From Whitmania pigra (lineage: Eukaryota; Annelida; Clitellata; Hirudinida; Haemopidae), in the NCBI GenBank assembly GCA_021613335.1, contig JAJTWR010000266.1, positions 110,001 to 174,000 of the forward strand: a stretch of DNA of 64,000 nucleotides, in the 5' to 3' direction. Positions 11,536 through 25,344 of this stretch are shown here, piece after piece. Below the pieces are notes generated by a model, which was given only the letters and a program-made list of their open reading frames with translations, was not told the origin of the DNA and ran no database searches. Every line of letters starts with the position of its first letter. The stretch's first letter is position 1. The translations under genes and the position numbers were made by a program.

Positions 11536-14500
11536 ATGTCAGAAGAAATTAATTTCCGGTGGAATGCCGACGACCTGGAAATTAGAACCAAGTCGGTCGA
11601 GAAAACATTGGAGCCGTTGATTACTCACGTAAGAATTCGTTCAATAATTCATTGACTCACGCAATCACTTATTAATTCATTAATCCAGGTCACTACCCTC
11701 ACTAATGAGGGATCGTCGGGAAGAAAGAAGGGGCAATCAAAAAAAGCGGATGTTCTCATTTCCTTGGTTCAAGCGGCAACGGAAAATTTCGTGAAACAGG
11801 TCAGTATATTCTCTTAATAAGAACGAGGAAGTGGGTGAACGGAAGAAATTAGTGCTTGAATGTGGTTTGTCAGTGGCGGATCTTTGGCATGGGAGCACAA
11901 ACTGGAAAGCGGAAATTGGGCGGATTTAAGAAAATAGGGAGGGGCACAGCTACTAAATTTTTCGTCCAAAGTGGTAAATTATTGAAATAATTAAAAACTT
12001 TTAAAATTAAAATAGATTTAATAATTTTTTTCTTACATTTTAACAATCACGGGGACTTGGTGATCCCCCTCCCACGTCAACTATCAGTTATCTTATATAA
12101 TCATCATCATCGTCATCATCATTTCTAGGGCGAGTTCATTGCCAGAGAAAACCCAGAAGTTCAGAGTGATATGATGCAGGCCGTTGGGAATGTTCGCAAA
12201 AGTGGTGAGTATCCATTATTATCCATCCATTTAACAGAGTCTGAGTAGAAGCTACATGATGGTGTTATGGTATTATTGTAATGATGGTATCATAACATTA
12301 TTATCCCTTAATCATCTTTCAATCAATATAACCGGACTGTATTTATTTTATGATATGTTGGACCGGTGGAAGACATAGCGAATGAACGAATGAATGAATG
12401 AATGAATGAATGAATGAATGAATGAATGAATGAAATGGTAGGCACGTAAGTGAGCGTGACCAATCAAACCAGCCGAACTATGAAGGCAACGAGGTTTCAA
12501 ATTACCGCCATAAAAGCTTTCGTCTTTCGCTCACCACGTTCATCCAAACCCATTCATTCGAAATCCATAACTTCTATTCACCGTTTACAAAAAAAATATT
12601 TCACTTCATTAATGTATTTGATTTTCAGCTTCTTCCAAAATCATCTCAATTAATTTTTATTCGTAAAGGTAACCATACTTTCACAATCCACATCGTTGAA
12701 CGAAATGTCAGGCCATTCCAAACCCTTGAAGGCCTATTAAATTTAAATATCGTACGGTTCTCTTTAGGCATTTCCCATGCCATCCCAGATCTAGACGACT
12801 CCACATCAATATCCGTTAATGGATAATTAATTCAAAAACCATTTAAACCTATTTCATGCATTCCTTTCCGATCGATTACAACTGCAGGTGATCAGCTTCG
12901 ATTCATGTCCATGGATTTCTCGCAAAATCCCTGTTCATCTGAAAGCAGAGTCAGACTGGTCAAATCTGCCAGAATTCTTCTCACCGACGTCACTAGACTT
13001 CTGATATTGGCCGACATGGTGGATGTTTACAGACTCCTCAAGTCTCTCCAAGTGGTGAGTGGGTCAACGATGCTTGTAAGACTAGTTGTAAGTCTTTATT
13101 ATTACCGGCAATATGTTGCATGCCATGCATGTTGCCGAATGATGTACTTAAGTAAATTATATATTATGTTAAGTAATAACTATGACGATACCAGTATGAA
13201 AACAAATGTGATAAAAATATAAACGATTTAAAATAACAACAACAAAAACCATCTGAACAGATTCACGGAGATCTCGAAAAGATCATGTCAGCCCGTGATC
13301 CTCACGCGTTGGCAGCTTCTTTGGGCGATTTTGACAGGGATCTTGGAGAAGCCAGCAGAAGAGCTGGTAACAGGCAGATGGTATGCGAATTAAGCACTTG
13401 CTGAGAGCAATCGGTTCCGTGAATATTAAGATGAATTATATTCATCATCGTTATCATCGTCCCCTGTTATGTAACAGGATTTGAAGGACGAGAGGAGAAA
13501 AGACGACTTGGCAGCAGCCAGGGCCACTTTGAAGAAGAGCAGTGCAATGCTGTTTAGCTCATCGAAGGTCATTTGCAACTTATTCTTTGTATTCCATCTT
13601 GTCCTATTCTTCTTGTATTACTTGCTGCTTGTAGACTCTACAAACATGCTAGTTTAAGTTAATGATTCCTTATGTTATTCAAGTCATTTATAACTTTTGC
13701 CCATTCTTAAGTTTTGCAGCCGCTTCAATATTTGTCTGTTTTAGTATGATTAATATATAATAATACAATTGCAACCATTTCATTTGCTTTTGATTACGTA
13801 TGAGTCATTTATTTAATTAAAGAGTTCACCTGCAGCCCAGATATGATTATTTATTAGGTCCTTCTTTTCATTTTACTATAAATAATCATATCCGTTTACA
13901 ACTTAAAAAAATAATTTCAGTGCAGTTTAATTAATTTTGTGTGAATTTTAATCAGGCCTATTTGCGTCACCCCGATCTGAGTGCAGCACGGGCCAACCGG
14001 GATTACGTTTTGGGTCAAGTGACCGACGCCGTAAATAACATCTCCGAGGTTGCCAAAGCAACGGGACCGTCACACGGACACGATTACGAAGGAAGTGGGG
14101 GTTTAGCAAAGGCTTTAGAAGAGTTTGAGGTAATGACGATAATGAATGTGAAATCTTTCACGAATTTCAATGAAAAACTGATCACAGCTGACACTATTGG
14201 CTTATTCCACTGCTATTGAATCGACACAGAATAACATCATCATGGACCCTTCCAGCTATTCGGACGAGTCGACGAGACCTGCTCTTGAACACATGCTCGA
14301 GGGTATTGTGGCGGACTCTGCGGCTTTGGCAGACTCAAGCTCCACCAGGGACGAGAGGAGGGACAGAATTGTCAAGGAATGTCAAAATCTCAGGAGTGCC
14401 CTGCAGAATCTACTCGACGAGTACTTGTATTCGGTGAGTTACATATACATGTGCATGTGAATATGAATCGTGTATTAATATATTAATTATATTCGACAAC

Positions 14501-16361
14501 GACGATGATAATGATGATGATTCATTGCGTCTTCAACAGTCTCAACATCCTAGTTCTACTGAGTACCTCGACATGGCTAGAGACCAAGTCTATGGCAGGA
14601 CGAGAGCATTGAGAAAACAGGTTTTAATTCAAAGTCAAAGTGATATGACGTTTGGACGTTAATAACAACTGTTAATTAGTTAATTAATAGCAGATGTCTA
14701 ACGATTTGTTGCAACGCAAATAATATTAACAATACGTTTTCAAGTTACGATTACGTCAAACTGAAAATAATCTCGACCTTTGATAGTCTTTAAATATGAA
14801 ATTTTGAACTTCAGCTCTGTAGGGCTGTCACAGATCACGTGAGTGATACGTTTCTGGACACAGATATGCCGATGCTGTTGATGTTCGAAGCTGCCTCAGA
14901 GGGAGATGAGGGAAAGACTGAGGCCTATGCCAGTGTGTTTGTAGAACATGCCGGAAAGCTGGTGGAGGTTATAATCACCTTCATCATCATCGCTATATTA
15001 ATTATTTCAATGAGCGATGGATTATTGAAAACTACAATCGTATGTCAACGTCATGAGAATATCATATTGATACAGTTGCTATATTTAGGTGTACTGGAAA
15101 GCCTTTCACCTCACATAATGCCAAAAATCTAACTTGTTTATAATACTTGAGTCTCATCTGTCATTACCACAGATTTCTAAATTGGTTTGTTCCATGTCAA
15201 CCAATGAACCTGGCAATAGGATGGTGATGATGGCCTCTCACCAACTTGAACAGCTTTGTCCCCAAGTGGTTTTTGCAGCCCGCATCCTTGCCGCTCGTCC
15301 GTCATCCAAGGTTGCTCAAGAAAATGCAGAAGTCTTCAAGGAGGCCTGGCTCAAGCAACTTCAACTACTGACTGATGCAGTCGATGATGTTGTTGCTCTT
15401 GAAGACTTTTTGGCAGTTGCAGGTAGTTTATTAACTTGAGGAAAATTGGTGATAACTCGTGTATTTCAGGAAACTTACAAGTTATGTTACTTACGAGTTC
15501 TTACAAGTTTCCAGTAGTGACGAATAAGTTCAATTGCCAAATTATTTGTAATAACGTAGTGATTTATAATATTTCGAAATACGTTTCTTAGATATAAATA
15601 TTGAAACAACATGATCCCATTGAATTAAATAAAACTCAATGAAAACATTACAGAGAATCATGTGTTAGAGGATATAAACCATTGTGTCCTTGCCCTTCAA
15701 GAAAGGAACCCCCAATCACTTGACGAGACAGCGGGCAGAATAAGGGGGAGGTGTTCCAGGGTCTGCGACGTTGTCGAAGGAGAAATGAACCTTTATGGAG
15801 ATGGAAGTGCTTACGTCGACAGAGTGATGGAATGCGTCAGGGTGCTCAGGGAGAAAAGTACGTGGTGATTAATGGATGGTTGGGTGATGAATCAATGTAT
15901 GTATGGATGATTAAGTTGATTAGGGTGGTTATTTAGCACGATAATAGCGTTTAGTAAAAGTGTTAGTACACGATGCAACACTTAACCAGTTAAGCAATAA
16001 CGTAGTGAAAAATATATACGATGTATACTATGCATATCAAATACATAAGAGGGAATATCATGGCGCAAAATATACTACAAGTTTAAAAAGTAATATGATG
16101 TTTTATTATAAATTAGTCATCGTCAAGTTCACCAGACAGATGAACGATACCATTCAGAGTCTGAACGCTGGAACCCCTTTGGATGAAAATGGTTTTATCC
16201 AAGTTTCGAACCTTGTCTATGACGGCGTTCGAAATATCAGGAAGGCCGTCCTTAATAACCAGGTTCATAATTTGACAGTTCTTGTAGATGAAAAGATAGA
16301 AATAATAACAATTAATCAATCATCATCCTTCTCCTCCTCCTCCTCCTCCTCCTCCTCCTCC

Positions 16362-16426
<65 letters not shown>

Positions 16427-19400
16427 GACCACAATATCACCACAGAATATTGGAGACTACGATTCGGATGCTGACGACGATGCAGAGTTTGAGAGATTTT
16501 CCAGAAGTAAATTAAATTTATAATAATTATTTTATTACTATTATATTTATTTTAATATTATGACTATTATTATTGTTGTTGCTGTGTTTGTTGTTGTTAT
16601 TTTGATGTTCTTTCGTGGTTGATACATGTAGTTGTCTGCCATCTTCGTACAACGAAATTACCATAGCTACTCTTTTCATAATAATCATCATCGCTATGGT
16701 CAACACCGTCGTCATCTTCATCATCATTATCATTGTCATACTCATAATCATAATCATAATAATAAATCATTCATCCGTCGTTTATGGCATCCTCCCATTC
16801 ATCCTTTCATCCAATCCTCTCGTCAGATGCTGAGATACGACGCAGTCGTCGTCAAGACAACGTCGTGTACGAGGAGGACAGCGATAGGAACAGGATGAGG
16901 AACCTGCCTCAAGAGGAGAAAAACAAAATCCAACAACAGGTCGCCATCATCATCATCGTCATCGTCATCATCATCACCATCGTTACCATCATCGTCATCG
17001 TCATCATCATCGTCACCATCATCGTCATCGTCATCACCATCGTTACCATCATCGTCATCGTCATCATCATCGTCATCATCATCGTCATCATCATCGTCAT
17101 CGTCATCATCATCATCATCGTCATCATCTTATTCCCAGGTCCAACTCTTCAGAATGGAAAAAGCCAAACTAGACAAAGAAATGGAAAAGTGGGACGAGAG
17201 CGGGAATGACGTCATCATCCTTGCAAAAGAAATGTGCATGATAATGATGGAGATGACTGACTTCATGAGGTGCATTGAATGGATAATTCGAACCGAGTTT
17301 CACTTTCATTTTTAAGTTTCATTGTGACTTTATCATCAACCCTCGAAAATTCATCTTGATATCGTGTTTTTGAAAATTAACTTATTTCTATTTTTTTATT
17401 CATCTTCTGCGCTCAACTTTCAACTGTCTTGATTTTATCAATTCTCTTTCCTTCGCAGGGGTCAAGGTCGTCTGAAGAGCACAATGGACATCATCGACGC
17501 TGCTAAAAAGATTTCCGAACTTGGTGAACAATTGGACAAATTGTGCAAGCAGATAGCAGATCAGGTGATCAAGCCATTAAAGCAATAATGAGGATAAATT
17601 AATTAATTAGTTGCTAAATTTAGTTTTTAATAATGAGAATTAAATAGCCGTTCAATTGAGCCATAAAACGCAGCTGGAGAGGCGTACGAGAAGCTTCTGT
17701 TTGGAAGGGATGATCTGTGTACCGGTTGGGGAAGTTGAGTGGCTGACGATGAGCGAAGAACAGGTGTTTGTCTAATAAGTGATGGAGATAAGCTGGGGTG
17801 GATGTTGCTAGAGTGTGATATGTCATGAGAGCGATTTTGAAGGTGATACGACTATGAATCGGCACCCAGTGCAATGTCCGTGATACTGAGGGTAGGGTTG
17901 AGGAGGACAAGCTTGCCAAGTTTGTTTTGGACGCGTTGCAAGGATTGAATGAAAGAAGCAGATGTGCCATAAAGAGGAGAGTTACAATAGTCTAGGTGAG
18001 AGAGAACAAGGCAGCGTGCAAGGGCGGAATTTATACCAACGGAAAGTAGCGGACGGATGTGCCTGATCGCCCAGATGAGATGATTGCAGGATCTGGTAAT
18101 AGAAGCAGAATGATCTTCAAAGTTGAGGTGTTTGTCAAAAATAACACCGAGGAGATTGAGAATAGTAGAGGAAGGAAGCAGAACAGCGACGCTTATGGAA
18201 AGAGGAGGCGACAGTCTTCAGGCGAGCGGTTGTTCCAATGAACATAATTTCGGATTTCTGCGGATTCAGTTGAAAAAAGTTAATGAGATGCCAATCATTG
18301 ATAGCATCCGTGCACTTCCGCAGATAAAATCTTGGAAAATGTAATATTTTGGAGATTTATTGTTGTAACAGTAATATTTTAATCAAGTAAATGGTCATAT
18401 ACATAATTGCAATTGTTTAATTTAGATAACTAAAATATTAATGACAATTATATTTATTATTATTATTATTATTGTTATTATTATGAGTTCCACTTGGTTG
18501 ATTATTCTTTGAGATTGTGCATAATTAAATCACCGTGGCATCTTTCAGTGTCAGGACTCTGCAACGAAAAAGGACCTGATAGCCTACCTGCAAAGGATTG
18601 CTCTTCACTGCCACCAACTGAACATCACAAGCAAGGTGACATGATGATGATGATGCTATTGTTTTTGTTGTTGTTGTTGTCGTTGATGATGATGATGTTA
18701 TTTATTTATTTAGTTGGTTAAAGTCCGTTGAATAACTAATATGATTAAATAACTAAGATGATTTGTTACTTCTCAAGGTGAAGGCAGACGTTCAAAATAT
18801 CGGAGGAGAACTCATCGTGTCTGGGGTGGGTCACGTGACTTTCATAATCGATGGCGGTGATGATCATGATGATGATCGTGACGGCTATATTCTCATAATA
18901 TATGATGAGCCAAGAACCCTGCTACTTATTTTCCATTTCTGTAATCGTCTTTTCCTTTCTGAGTGATGATGTTGATAATGATGCTTCTACAATGACTAGC
19001 AGTTCCAATGCTATTACTGATAATGACATCCAGAGTGATCAATGACATACACACACAAAGAATGTTTTGATGACGATTGTGACTAGATATAATGATAGTG
19101 ATGTGATACTGATAACGATTAAGTACATGTTATTCGTAAATTATTATATCGTATTTAGTTTTTTAATGAAATCTTTAAGCAAATATAATCCTACAAATCG
19201 TTTCTTTCGTCAATCAATCAACTTCCTCATGATCGCCATTCAGTAATTTTCCATGCCGACCATTAATAATGTTTCCTAATGGACTCGTCCACTGATTATT
19301 TCATCTTTTCAATGAAGCTGGAAAGTGCCACGTCTCTTATTCAAGCGGCAAAGAATCTGATGAACGCAGTCGTATTGGCTGTCCGCTCTTCTTACGTTGC

Positions 19401-19748
19401 CTCCACCAAATATCCTCAAGCAGGGGCCAACGTGAGCCACAATAATATTTATTATTCTTTTATTTTTCTATTTTTTATTTTTTTATGATATTCGTTATTT
19501 TTTATAATATTTATTATTCTTTTATTATCATAAAAATGATATTTATTCTTTTTTTTTGTTGAGTTTTTAGCATGCATTCATTTTCTGTTAACTTTGCTTA
19601 GCTCAACATCACTTGGAGAATGAAGGCTCCAGAAAAGAAGCCCCTGGTGCAAATGGAGACCCTCGAAGATCAAAGGTCGAGGGTCAAGCGGGGTGACAAC
19701 AAGAAGACCATCGAGCCAATCAAAGCTCTGAGCGAGTTCCACGCATAA
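11536..19748 (+). CDS. CTNNA: Alpha-catenin (adherens-junction actin linker)
   Basis: Complete alpha-catenin. It binds beta-catenin through its N-terminal vinculin-homology region and F-actin through its C-terminal domain, linking cadherins to actin. Twenty-one exons keep phase and give 891 residues, close to the 900 or so of animal alpha-catenins: 11536-11628, 11689-11799, 12129-12204, 12888-13054, 13261-13380, 13478-13567, 13956-14129, 14230-14433, 14540-14620, 14815-14967, 15173-15422, 15654-15857, 16117-16262, 16446-16506, 16827-16939, 17139-17269, 17459-17564, 18549-18635, 18778-18825, 19318-19431 and 19602-19748. Landmarks: LEIRTKSVEKTLEPL at the N-terminus, TRLLILADMVDVYRLL, ADSSSTRDERRDRIV, LCPQV, LTDAVDDV, NLVYDGVRNIRKAVL, the acidic DYDSDADDD linker, SGNDVIILAKEMCMIMMEMTDF, LIQAAKNLMNAVV, YVASTKY and WRMKAPEKKPLV. 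AATAAA lies at 20041. Introns carry microsatellites and an antisense LINE fragment. The family is unambiguous; I cannot say which vertebrate isoform is closest. Confidence 0.97.
12381..12434. repeat. (GAAT)n microsatellite
   Basis: About a dozen tandem GAAT/AATG units in the alpha-catenin intron between 12205 and 12887. Read directly from the sequence. Confidence 0.9.
16263..16445 (+). repeat. (TCC)n(TCA)n microsatellite filling a short alpha-catenin intron
   Basis: A roughly 100-base TCC then TCA tract (about 16327-16431) lies in the 183-base interval between coding exons 13 and 14. The interval is a multiple of three and has no stop in the frame of the flanking exons. If not spliced it would add 61 residues, mostly serine. 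The donor (CAG|GTTCAT) is weak; the acceptor (CACCACAG) is good. Other alpha-catenins have no such insertion here, so I treat it as an intron. Confidence 0.85.
16943..17131. repeat. (CATCGT/CATCAT)n microsatellite
   Basis: Nearly the whole 199-base alpha-catenin intron 16940-17138 is built of CATCAT and CATCGT hexamers. Reading through would shift frame, so it must be spliced. Confidence 0.9.
17640..18340 (-). mobile_element. Non-LTR retrotransposon fragment (CR1/L2-like reverse transcriptase 3' part)
   Basis: Read on the minus strand, this 984-base alpha-catenin intron contains the C-terminal part of a LINE reverse transcriptase. Motifs in order are WHLINFFQLNPQKSEIMFIG, LLGVIFDKHLNFEDH, LVLSHLDYCNSPLYG, QSLQRVQNKLGKLV and LHWVPIHSRITFKIALMTYH. 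These match the usual order in CR1/L2/Jockey-group elements (NPSKTE, NLGVIFD, LDYCNSLLYG, LHWLPV). The fragment is frameshifted and 5'-truncated, so it is dead. It is antisense to alpha-catenin. Confidence 0.85.
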
Positions 19749-20040
19749 ATTCGTTCATAAATGAATGTTTATTTGTTCTAAGAATACTCATTTCATTCTC
19801 CTTTCCGGATCACTGGACGCCTTGATGGATGAAATGCATTTTCTCGATCTTTTTCAACTTTTCACTGCTTCTAGTATTTGTTGTTCAAATTATCGATTTT
19901 TCTAGTTAATTTTAGTCATTTTTAGAAAATTAATGAGCAATATTTGATTTTCTCATTTCGAGTAGAAAAGAGATATCTCTACAAAATATTTTTTGCTATG
20001 ATCTTTAAAGATAAAAAAATTAATCTTTGGTTTTTCTTTG

Positions 20041-20046
20041 AATAAA
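20041..20046 (+). terminator. Candidate polyadenylation signal of alpha-catenin
   Basis: AATAAA about 290 bases after the TAA stop at 19746-19748. The first good hexamer downstream; assigned by position only. Confidence 0.4.
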
Positions 20047-20469
20047 TCTTTCTAAATAAATGAAATAAATCCTTCAACACGAAAATTGTCTTCAGGGAAA
20101 GTCTTTTGATTTTGAATTAATTTTTTAATTAATTAAAAGCTTTTACTTGTATCAGAAGTTCCTCGGTATTGGAAATTGGAAACGTTCTTCTTTGTAGAAA
20201 ACTTCTGAAAGAAAGTGAAACTATAAAATAATTAGAAATCTTAGGAGTTTCCACTCCGGTAGAATTGGTAATTTTACGAATGTTGGTGAGGATCCCTGGA
20301 AATCGAAAGCTAGATCGCTTATTTGCCTCGGATTTCCCTGCTGAGATGATCATGTTTATGACGAAAAGTCCTTTTTATCAGATTACGTGCAAGAATTGGA
20401 ATGTAGGACTTTGTGAAGTGCACCCACATCACGTAACAATATATTGCATCACAATACATTACACCGCAT

Positions 20470-20565
20470 GATATAATACGATATGGCATGATATATGGTA
20501 TGGCATGATATATGGTATGGCATGATATAGGGTAAGGTATGATATATGGTATGGTATGATGCATG
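20470..20565. repeat. Minisatellite, about 17-bp unit
   Basis: Five or so imperfect copies of a unit like ATGATATATGGTATGGC in tandem. Read directly. Confidence 0.85.
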
Positions 20566-22367
20566 CGATGATAACAACGTCGGTCAATAATGATTTGATA
20601 ATGATTTTTGCTGTAAAAAGTAAAGCAACAAAATATTCAAGTAATTGCAGATGTTTTTAGCACTCATCCATCATTACAGCTATCAATTAGTCTAATCGTT
20701 AATCATTTGATCCACTTTCAACTCTTTAATTTCTAGTCTCCAATTTGTAGACTTCATCTGAAATGTGCCGCAATTCAAATAAAGTTATTTTTATTTTTAT
20801 ATTACTTTTGAAAGGTTGATTACATTGGCCATGTTGTTGGAAATGAGCATAATCGATGTAAAAGCCATTGAGAGTTTAATTTCTTCTATCCATGCACCGA
20901 TCAGTCCAATCTTACCGAGCAATGAACTCAACCGAACCTGCCGATTAGAATCGTCGTTGTTATTTCACAGCGGGAGATTTAATGTGCATTCGATGCATCA
21001 GGAAGTGACAAGGAGCTGAATAGAAATTATTTCCCCTATTTAGACTTTCTTTGGGCATTCTTGGCTTTGCTTTATAACGATAGTGATGGTGATGGTTGTT
21101 GCGTTGGTGCCGGTGTTACTGATTAGAGTGGTTGTGATGATGATAGTAATGTTTGTCGTGGCGACACTGGTGTTCGTGATGATGATAATCGTGTCACACG
21201 AATCTTCAAATACAAAAATTGGATCATTCAAAAAATGCAAAAAATTGTCAATTCGTTGTAATAGTGTAGCACATAAGACTCAAATTAGATTTAAATATCA
21301 CAGAAATTACAATCAATCCGAATGCGAACGTGGATAAAAAGTTGATAGTTCAGCCTGTTAGTGAATACATTTTGTTTATTTCTCAGGTCGTCTAAGACAA
21401 GGATTAAGAAATATGTCCTGTTTTTCTCGTCTCGGAAGCAAACAACAGTTTCTTAATGCTGCTTCTATAAAGACTTGTCATTAGTCTTCAGAACTGAGTC
21501 ATCCTCGGTAGATAATCGTAACGTTTAAACTTTCATTGCCTTGGATTGAAAAAAAAAAACAAATTGTTTTCTTCGCTCGAGGCTTTTTACCGACCTGGAG
21601 TCGAAGAGGGCAACGTAATTATAAGCGTTTTCTTAAGGCGGGTTCGTATGACCTTGCTAAGGTCACGACCTCGCTACGATCACGACCTCGTGTAGCAACT
21701 GCTTTCGGATTTTTGCGACTGTCTTTTGTGGAGCGTCACTGATTGGCTGTTTATATTGCCTTGACGATCACGTGACTCGAATCGAGATGCTGATTTGTTT
21801 CCTTGAGGTGGTTGTTTTATGGGCCTCAGTCGCTTTTTAGGTGATGTCGGGGGTGATGACGACGACGATGATGATGGTGATGGTTTAATGTAATTATTAT
21901 TATTATTGTTGTTATACATTATATTATTAATAATATACATTATCATGAATACATATTATTAATGCAGTAATTAAAAAATTATTATTCAGTAATGATTACT
22001 ATTGTTTATCACTTAGAATATTAGATGATGCAATGATGCCAATTTTTTAGGGGCACCATACATTATCTTTACGAACGCTTCCTTTGGCTAACTTAACATT
22101 GTTAATTATGTAAACTATTGTAATTATTATGAGTTTTTAAATTATAATAATTATAATTTGTAATGGCATGAACAGACGGGTTTTTTATTAATTTCAAATT
22201 TATTTTATTTTACCATTTTTAAAGCAAAAACTTTGAAAAAGATATTTGTTAATAATACTGTCATAAATTCAATTGACCAGCAGAAATAATTAAAAATATT
22301 GGATGAAAACGTTGTACGTGGATTATAATCACCAGATGAGCGAATTGACAATTTTGTTCATTCCTTT

Positions 22368-25273
22368 TTAAGGAGCATTATTTTTGTCTCTGAATCGAAT
22401 AAGGGAGAGGTAAGAAATTAAGTCGCTTCGAAATCTTGGACTAGTGAGAACGTAGATGGCAAAGTTTGCCGAAGAATTGAACATGACCAAAATGTCAGCG
22501 ATGGCCGTGTAGTAAAAGAGCCATCTACCGCAGCTTTTCTGAGATCCATCGAGTATCGTCCACAATATGGTGTCCACGAACGCCGGAGTGTGACAAAAGA
22601 TAAAAGTGAATACTACCACAATCAGAACAAAAGTTAAGTCTTGCTTTTGTTTTTGTTGGTCTCTTCCAGCAGCCTTGACTGTAGCAGTCACAGGCATGAC
22701 AGCGTCTGCATCTCTCGAAGTAGCTATCGCCGGGTCCTGTCTTTTAGCGCAAGAAATTTGATCGATCCTGTTTATGGGAAGTCCATCCAGATGAACATCC
22801 ACCTCGAAATTGAATACATTTTCCGAGCGATGTTTCTCGACTACCTCTGGCATCGCAACTTTATTCGTTTCGTTCCTTTCTACGCCGCATATCTGAAGAT
22901 TCGTGCACGATGTCATCCAACCTGGATTAGGGAATTCCACGGAGCGGAGACGGGCCACGGAAGGCTCAGATTGAGGATGATGATAACGATGATCTGTCGA
23001 TGGATCAGTTTTCCAAGAATGCCGAATGTCCAGCGGATGATCATTTTCCAAGCAGTCCGGAAGCGATTTCGTTAAGAATAATCTGCCAAAATAAGTCGTA
23101 GAAAGAGATAATATCGATAACGACGGCTTGTGTTGGGAGGTTGGTACAGGGAGAGAAAAGCGATTGATGCAGGACCTTTGACACTGTTTCGATATATTGG
23201 AGTCCACGTGAAGATTCTTGATCGAAGGAAAAGGAGCATTTGGAAGAAACTTTTTAAGGGTCGAATCAAAGAGCAACTTTATGGCCACATTCTCGGCTTT
23301 TTCATCATCAGGTAGGTGACATACCTTTCCGAAGCCGTTCTTGTTTTTGTCGGCACCGGGAGCGACGGCCGCTTGTGTCGCTCTGGTTGCGACTAAAGAG
23401 CCTCCACGTAGTTTTTCTTTTCGTCGATGCCTCTCTTTGAGAGCGGTGAGCAATTTGTAGTTGAGGAACGACAAACAGATCAGTGGACCGCCGTGGACGA
23501 GAAGAAAGTAAAGAACGTTGCAGTAGATGACTCTGTAGAGGGTGTTGCTGCCAAGAGGACTTAGGGAGAACATCTCTTCAGTTACGTTCAGCTTGGCGTT
23601 GAAGTGAGTTTCCTGTTGTGTTATTAATATGCATAAAAGTATGTTATGCGTGATGTTATTAATAGCTAGGAAGTATTTGGAAAGGATGATTGTCTGATTG
23701 CAAATACTGTTTAATCACATTTATTTTTATTACATCAATATCCCACCAATATGAATATTTTTCGTAGGCTTTTTGCTTTGAAGATGTTTTGTAAGAATGG
23801 AATTCCAAATGAGCTAAACATTTGCATATAGGTCAATTTATTGGGTCACTTTTCTTGTTAATCTAAGATACAATGCATCTTCTTTCATCTTCTGCAATTT
23901 TTATTAGATCTTTGATGAAATACATCAATTCCAGCTACCTTTAGAACATTTTAGATGAATCCTTCTCGGTGTGTTTTCTCATAAAGAATAAATTAATTGT
24001 TTCCATCACGTCATACCATCATCCTCGTCATCGTCATCATCATCATCATCATCATCATCACCACCATCATCATCATCATCAATCAGTTTTAGCATCATTT
24101 TATAAAGATATTTTGCAGAATCCATCAATAACGAAAACGATGGCCTCCTAAGCATAAGTGTTGCAAACTTTTCTTATCGTACGACGATCGCAAATATTAA
24201 TAATCAGAATAATTAAAGACATGAAAGTGTTTATTTAAATAAATAAATTTTTTCAACTTATGCTCTCAATTAAGTTCTTATCTTTGTCCACTGCAACAAA
24301 CCTAGGTAACAATAATTAAAAATATATTCCTTGCTTTTAATCAAATTGTTTCAAAATTACATTTTGTTTTTGACATTTCCAATTTCTGACATAATATCAT
24401 AATAAAGTGACAACCCGCAAAATCTTTATTAACTCAATTTCCCCAAAAAGATTTCTCTCTGGTAACGACATTTTGCGGAGTTTATTTGCTTCTTACATAT
24501 TGAATGAAGTCTGGCTAGTGTTTAATAAAATTTCATTTAAAAATCTTCATTTAAATTGTTAAGATCGAAAATGTTATTATTTCAAAATGTCTTGTTTCAG
24601 TTAGTTATTTATTAAAGGTAAGTTTTGTTATTTTTAAAATAAAGTTTCCAATGCCTGCCTTCACCAACACTGACTGCCCGAAAAAGCTGCACTGTTCCAC
24701 CATCCATCATCATACCATCATCAAAACCAGGATTATCACACTTTTTATCTATTTATTCTTTAAATATTTTTAAATATTCTAGTTAAATAATTAAGTATTC
24801 CAAAAAACTCTTTAATTTTTTGGAGCATGGTCAAAAATCATGGAAGTATTTGATTAAACAGCAGCTTGTTGTCTTATGATAGAAAGTGAGAAGTAATCAG
24901 GGACGTAAATTGGGGGGACAACGGCCCTTCCCGACTTTAGACCAGACCCAAAAAAGGGTCATCTCGTGTTTTGCGAGGGTTTGTCCCCCCCCCCCCCCCC
25001 TTGCCCCCTGAATTTTTGCTAGAAGCCAAAAAGGTCATCTTCTCAAGTTGTTCAAGGATTTGCACCCTTGGAAAATGCTGAAACGACGTTCCTGACTTTT
25101 ATTTATTTATTTATTTATTTATTTCAAAATCATCATCTAAAGAATGAACTAGTAGATTTATGAACGAATTGCGTGCATTTGAATATAATGTTTTGGTTAT
25201 ATAGCCTCTGACGCTATGCACATGGCGCTTTATAAATTTATTATTATTAATATTATTAATATTATTATTATTA

Positions 25274-25344
<71 letters not shown>

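Larger units (their letters stand above)
19749..22367. other. Convergent intergenic region between alpha-catenin and the GPCR gene
   Basis: Holds the 3' UTRs of two genes that face each other. The minus-strand hexamer TTTATT near 22199 is a candidate poly(A) signal for the GPCR. A minisatellite lies at 20470-20565. I see no further gene; short open frames here are AT-rich or built of GTGATG repeats. Confidence 0.5.

Noticed and set aside
16784..17209. Open frame rich in Ile/Val (and a poly-Met frame on the minus strand)
   Set aside because: Translation of the (CATCGT)n microsatellite in an alpha-catenin intron of 199 bases; retention would break the frame.
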